Positions 4,697 through 7,162 of a stretch of 7,162 bases of DNA are shown piece by piece. Made by a program: the position numbers and the translations under genes. Source of the DNA: Oscillospiraceae bacterium (GTDB taxonomy: Bacteria > Bacillota > Clostridia > Oscillospirales > Ruminococcaceae); assembly GCA_028694405.1 (NCBI GenBank), contig JAQUTM010000118.1, positions 1 to 7,162 of the forward strand. The letters run 5' to 3'. Each line of letters begins with the position of its first letter. Within the stretch, counting starts at the first letter, position 1. The notes below the pieces were generated by a model. It was not told where the DNA came from. It saw only the letters and a program-made list of their open reading frames with translations, and searched no databases.

Positions 4697-6124
4697 TTAC
4701 CACAAAGCAAGCATATTTTCGTAAAGCGAAATATATTCTTTTGCCCGTGCGTCCCAAGAATTATTACATGCCATATCGCGCTTTACAAGTGTTTCCCAAT
4801 TTTGTACGTCTGTATAGGCTGCTTTTGCCCGCAGACAAGCGTCCAACATATCATGTGCATTATAGCTTTTAAAAGTAAAGCCATTTCCAATGCCGTCACC
4901 GCTGTCGGTAATGGTGTCCTTTAAACCGCCGGTCTCTCGTACAATAGGCACCGTGCCATAGCGCAAAGCTACCATTTGTGCAAGCCCGCATGGCTCTGAT
5001 TTGCTGGGCATTAAAAACATATCTGCACCTGCGTATATTTTATGTGCAACCTCCGGCAAAAAACCGATTTTAATGGAAAACTGCTGGGGGTACCGTGCTG
5101 CCAGCTCGCTAAAAAAGCTTTCATAGGTGTAATCTCCACTGCCCAGCATAACCATTTTTATGCCTTCCTGCAGCATATATTCTGCAACATGGCGTACCAA
5201 ATCCAAACCTTTGTGGCTTACCAAACGCCCTACCATACCTATAACAGGGGTATCTGTATCCTTTGGCAGGTCGAACAGTTCTAATAAATCTGCTCTACAC
5301 TCCGCTTTGCCCTTTTTTACAGTTTCTACACCAAAATTTGTTTTCAAATATAGGTCTGTTTCGGGGTTGTACTGTGCTATATCAATACCGTTTAATATCC
5401 CGTTTAACTTATAGGTACGCGCGCGCAGCAAAGAATCTAACCCATGACTGAACCAAGGGTCTAAAATTTCTTGTGCATAAGTGGGCGAAACGGTATTCAC
5501 TTTATCCGCACACTCAATAGCAGCTTTCATATAGTTTACACAGCCCTCAAATTCTATTAAATAGCTGTCTTTGCGGTTTATGCCTAACGTGTCCTCTAGC
5601 ATATCCAGCCCATATTTGCCTTGATATTGAATATTGTGGATTGTAAACAGAGTTTTAATGTTATAAAATTTGGGCAAATGCCGATAGTACAGATTGATAT
5701 ACAGGTTTACCAAGGCGGTTTGCCAGTCGTTGGTGTGTATTATATCCGGAGCATAATCAATGTAATTTAACATTTCCAAAGCAGCGCGTGCAAAAAAAGC
5801 AAAGCGCTCACCGTCATCATAAAAGCCGTATATACCGCTGCGCTTAAAGTAATATTCGTTATCTAAAAAATAAAAAATAACGCCTTCGTGTTCATACTGA
5901 AATACGCCGCAATACTGGTTGCGCCACCCTACAGCAACCGTAAAATTAGTTAAATAAGTAAATTTTTCCCGATATTGTGCAGCTATGCTACTGTACAAAG
6001 GCAGCACCACACGGCACTGACTGCCATTTTTTTGTATGGCATGGGGTAAACTGCCGCATACATCTGCAAGGCCGCCCGAGGCTACAAAGGGATAAGCTTC
6101 GCTGGTGCAAAACAAAATGTTCAT
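4697..6124 (-). CDS. glgA: Glycogen (ADP-glucose) synthase, GT5 family
   Basis: The enzyme transfers glucose from ADP-glucose to the non-reducing end of an alpha-1,4-glucan in the cytoplasm. At 475 residues it is full length; E. coli GlgA has 477. The N-terminal Rossmann domain starts MNILFCTSEAYPF and contains SGGLADV (16-22), HTNDW (130-134) and TIHNIQYQGKYG (161-172) with the conserved His163. The C-terminal domain has VGRLVSHKGLDL with Arg300 and Lys305, and SEPCGLAQ with the catalytic Glu377, all at the E. coli numbers. The nucleotide-sugar loop reads AxGGL-like (Ala15) where E. coli has Lys15; such variants occur, from memory, in clostridial enzymes. ATG at 6124 has AAAGGAGTG upstream. 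It is the distal gene of glgD-glgA (85-base gap), matching the Bacillus order glgC-glgD-glgA; glgB/glgP are not seen on the 3' side because the terminator follows directly. Confidence 0.95.
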   Translation of the reverse strand: MNILFCTSEAYPFVASGGLADVCGSLPHAIQKNGSQCRVVLPLYSSIAAQYREKFTYLTNFTVAVGWRNQYCGVFQYEHEGVIFYFLDNEYYFKRSGIYGFYDDGERFAFFARAALEMLNYIDYAPDIIHTNDWQTALVNLYINLYYRHLPKFYNIKTLFTIHNIQYQGKYGLDMLEDTLGINRKDSYLIEFEGCVNYMKAAIECADKVNTVSPTYAQEILDPWFSHGLDSLLRARTYKLNGILNGIDIAQYNPETDLYLKTNFGVETVKKGKAECRADLLELFDLPKDTDTPVIGMVGRLVSHKGLDLVRHVAEYMLQEGIKMVMLGSGDYTYESFFSELAARYPQQFSIKIGFLPEVAHKIYAGADMFLMPSKSEPCGLAQMVALRYGTVPIVRETGGLKDTITDSGDGIGNGFTFKSYNAHDMLDACLRAKAAYTDVQNWETLVKRDMACNNSWDARAKEYISLYENMLALW

Positions 6125-6153
6125 GGAATCACTCCTTTAACCTGTATATTACT

Positions 6154-6187
6154 AAAACCGCCCACACAGCAAAGGCCATGTGAGCGG
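6154..6187 (-). terminator. Hairpin with short T-run between glgD and glgA (attenuator or weak terminator)
   Basis: On the minus strand CCGCTCACA (6187-6179) pairs with TGTGGGCGG (6166-6158) over nine positions with one G-U, a 12-base loop, and is followed by only four T residues. It may reduce read-through into glgA or protect the glgD 3' end. A possible promoter for glgA overlaps it: TTGCTG in the loop/arm, then TATACA after an 18-bp spacer. Confidence 0.45.
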
Positions 6188-6209
6188 CATGTACGCGCAA
6201 AGAAATTTA

Positions 6210-7162
6210 TTATACCTTGCCGCCTTTTCCTATAAATACGGGGTAGTTTTCGCTTCCGGAAAGTGTCTGTCCTGCGCCAACTGTAACATTTTTATCTGTA
6301 ATTACATAATTCAGCACAGCGTTTTCCTCTACCACGGTCCCCTGCATCAAAATGCAATTTTTAACCTGTGCGCCTTTTCCGATTTTTACGCCACGAAACA
6401 GAACACAGTTTTCGATGTTGCCTTGTACAATGCAACCGTCACCCATGGTACAGTTTTTAACTTTACTATCCATAGCGTATCGCACAGGAGCTTCATCTCG
6501 TATTTTGGTGTAAACAGGTAATTTAGGCGGAAACAGTGCTTTTAAATTATTATAATCCAGCAGCGCCATGTTTGCCTCAAAATAGCTCTGCATATTGTAA
6601 ATGCGGCTGCTGTATCCTTGGTATTCATATCCCATTACTTTCATAATACGAAGGCTGCGCGCTAAAACATCACGTTCAAATAAAGTGTAATTACGCATAT
6701 ATGCGTCTTTTACAATATCTATAAGCAATGTGCGGCTGATAACAAAAACGTCCATGCTGATATTGCGTTTACCAATGCGATAATCATTTATCAACAGCTC
6801 TGTAATACGCTGGGTAGCATCTATGGTGAGCGTAACGTTGTTTTTTGCAATTCCGTCATTCATCTCACATTTATTGTACACTACCGTTACATCTGCGCCG
6901 TGGGCACAGTGCTTTTCAATTATGTCATCAAAATCCAAATTGCAGATAATATCGCAATCTGCCAAAACTACCAGCTCTTCTTTTTGATGCTTTAAGTAAT
7001 CTAAAATAGTGTGCAAAGCCTCTATTCGACCATGATATACTTTACCGTTTATAGCTCCATAAGGTGGAAAGATAGATAATCCGCCGCGTTTACGAGATAA
7101 GTCCCAATCGCGTCAGTTACCTAAGTGGTCCATTAAGCTTTGGTACTTTTCATTAACTATCA
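6210..7162 (-). CDS. glgD: GlgD, glucose-1-phosphate adenylyltransferase regulatory subunit; 5' end beyond window and interrupted by an in-frame TGA
   Basis: GlgD pairs with GlgC (ADP-glucose pyrophosphorylase) and in Bacillus relatives boosts its activity. About 315 residues are visible; the family is near 370, so roughly 55 N-terminal residues lie past the right edge. Seen are SLMDHLGN then RDWDLSRKRGGLS, the GlgD-type core VVLADCDIICNLDFDDII in place of the catalytic GlgC signature, and a C-terminal left-handed beta-helix of hexapeptide repeats (about the last 85 residues, VKNCTMGDGCIVQG, IENCVLFRGVKIGKGAQV, ILMQGTVVEENAVL). A TGA at 7115-7113 falls exactly between LGN and RDWDL, where relatives have LGNG(K/R)DWDL; a single G-to-T change of GGA would give it. 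As written, the full protein cannot be made; the open part below the stop could only start at weak internal codons such as TTG at 7016. It lies 85 bases upstream of glgA in the same operon. The family is sure; whether the stop is real is not. Confidence 0.85.

Noticed and set aside
6210..7016. Complete GlgD starting at TTG 7016
   Set aside because: GlgD-like sequence continues in the same frame upstream to the window edge, so this start is only the first possible one below the internal TGA.
7113..7115. TGA reassigned to glycine or tryptophan
   Set aside because: No other in-frame TGA occurs in the complete genes here, Trp uses TGG, and the gene families point to Firmicutes with the standard bacterial code.

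Overview
The window looks like chromosomal DNA of an endospore-forming, AT-rich Firmicute, most likely a member of the Clostridia. The evidence is a clear spoIIID gene behind a sigma-E-type promoter, a GntR/LacI-chimera AraR repressor with TTGTA...TACAA operators, the clostridial AraK-like type of FGGY sugar kinase, and a glgD-glgA glycogen operon of Bacillus/Clostridium type. No tRNA, rRNA, CRISPR array, insertion sequence or phage gene was seen.

Left part (1-2830, minus strand): an arabinose-utilisation unit. araR (1717-2760) is followed in the same direction by a separately promoted FGGY kinase (1-1560, its last few residues lie beyond the left edge), probably an L-ribulokinase. The 156-bp gap between them holds a -35/-10 promoter, an AraR operator just downstream of the -10, a second weaker operator half-repeat about 31 bp away, a possible cre box, and a 12-bp perfect inverted repeat that embraces the promoter. 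A third AraR-like operator overlaps the -10 of araR itself, consistent with autorepression.

Middle (2938-4004, minus strand): lrgA-lrgB, a two-gene membrane protein operon with an ATGA overlap. These are holin/antiholin-like proteins, and some family members act as pyruvate carriers. A 369-bp divergent spacer (4005-4373) separates them from plus-strand spoIIID (4374-4625). The spacer carries a candidate lrgA promoter, a good sigma-E promoter for spoIIID, a perfect match to the SpoIIID binding consensus, and nested inverted repeats.

Right part (4652-7162): a perfect 16-bp-stem bidirectional terminator lies between convergent spoIIID and the glgD-glgA operon (minus strand). glgA is intact. glgD runs off the right edge and is interrupted by an in-frame TGA where family members have Gly, so it is either a nonsense mutation or a sequence error.

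Functionally the window joins arabinose catabolism control, a small membrane operon, a mother-cell sporulation regulator and glycogen synthesis. The proteins belong to known families. The interest lies in the regulatory DNA and the broken glgD; I did not find a convincing new system.
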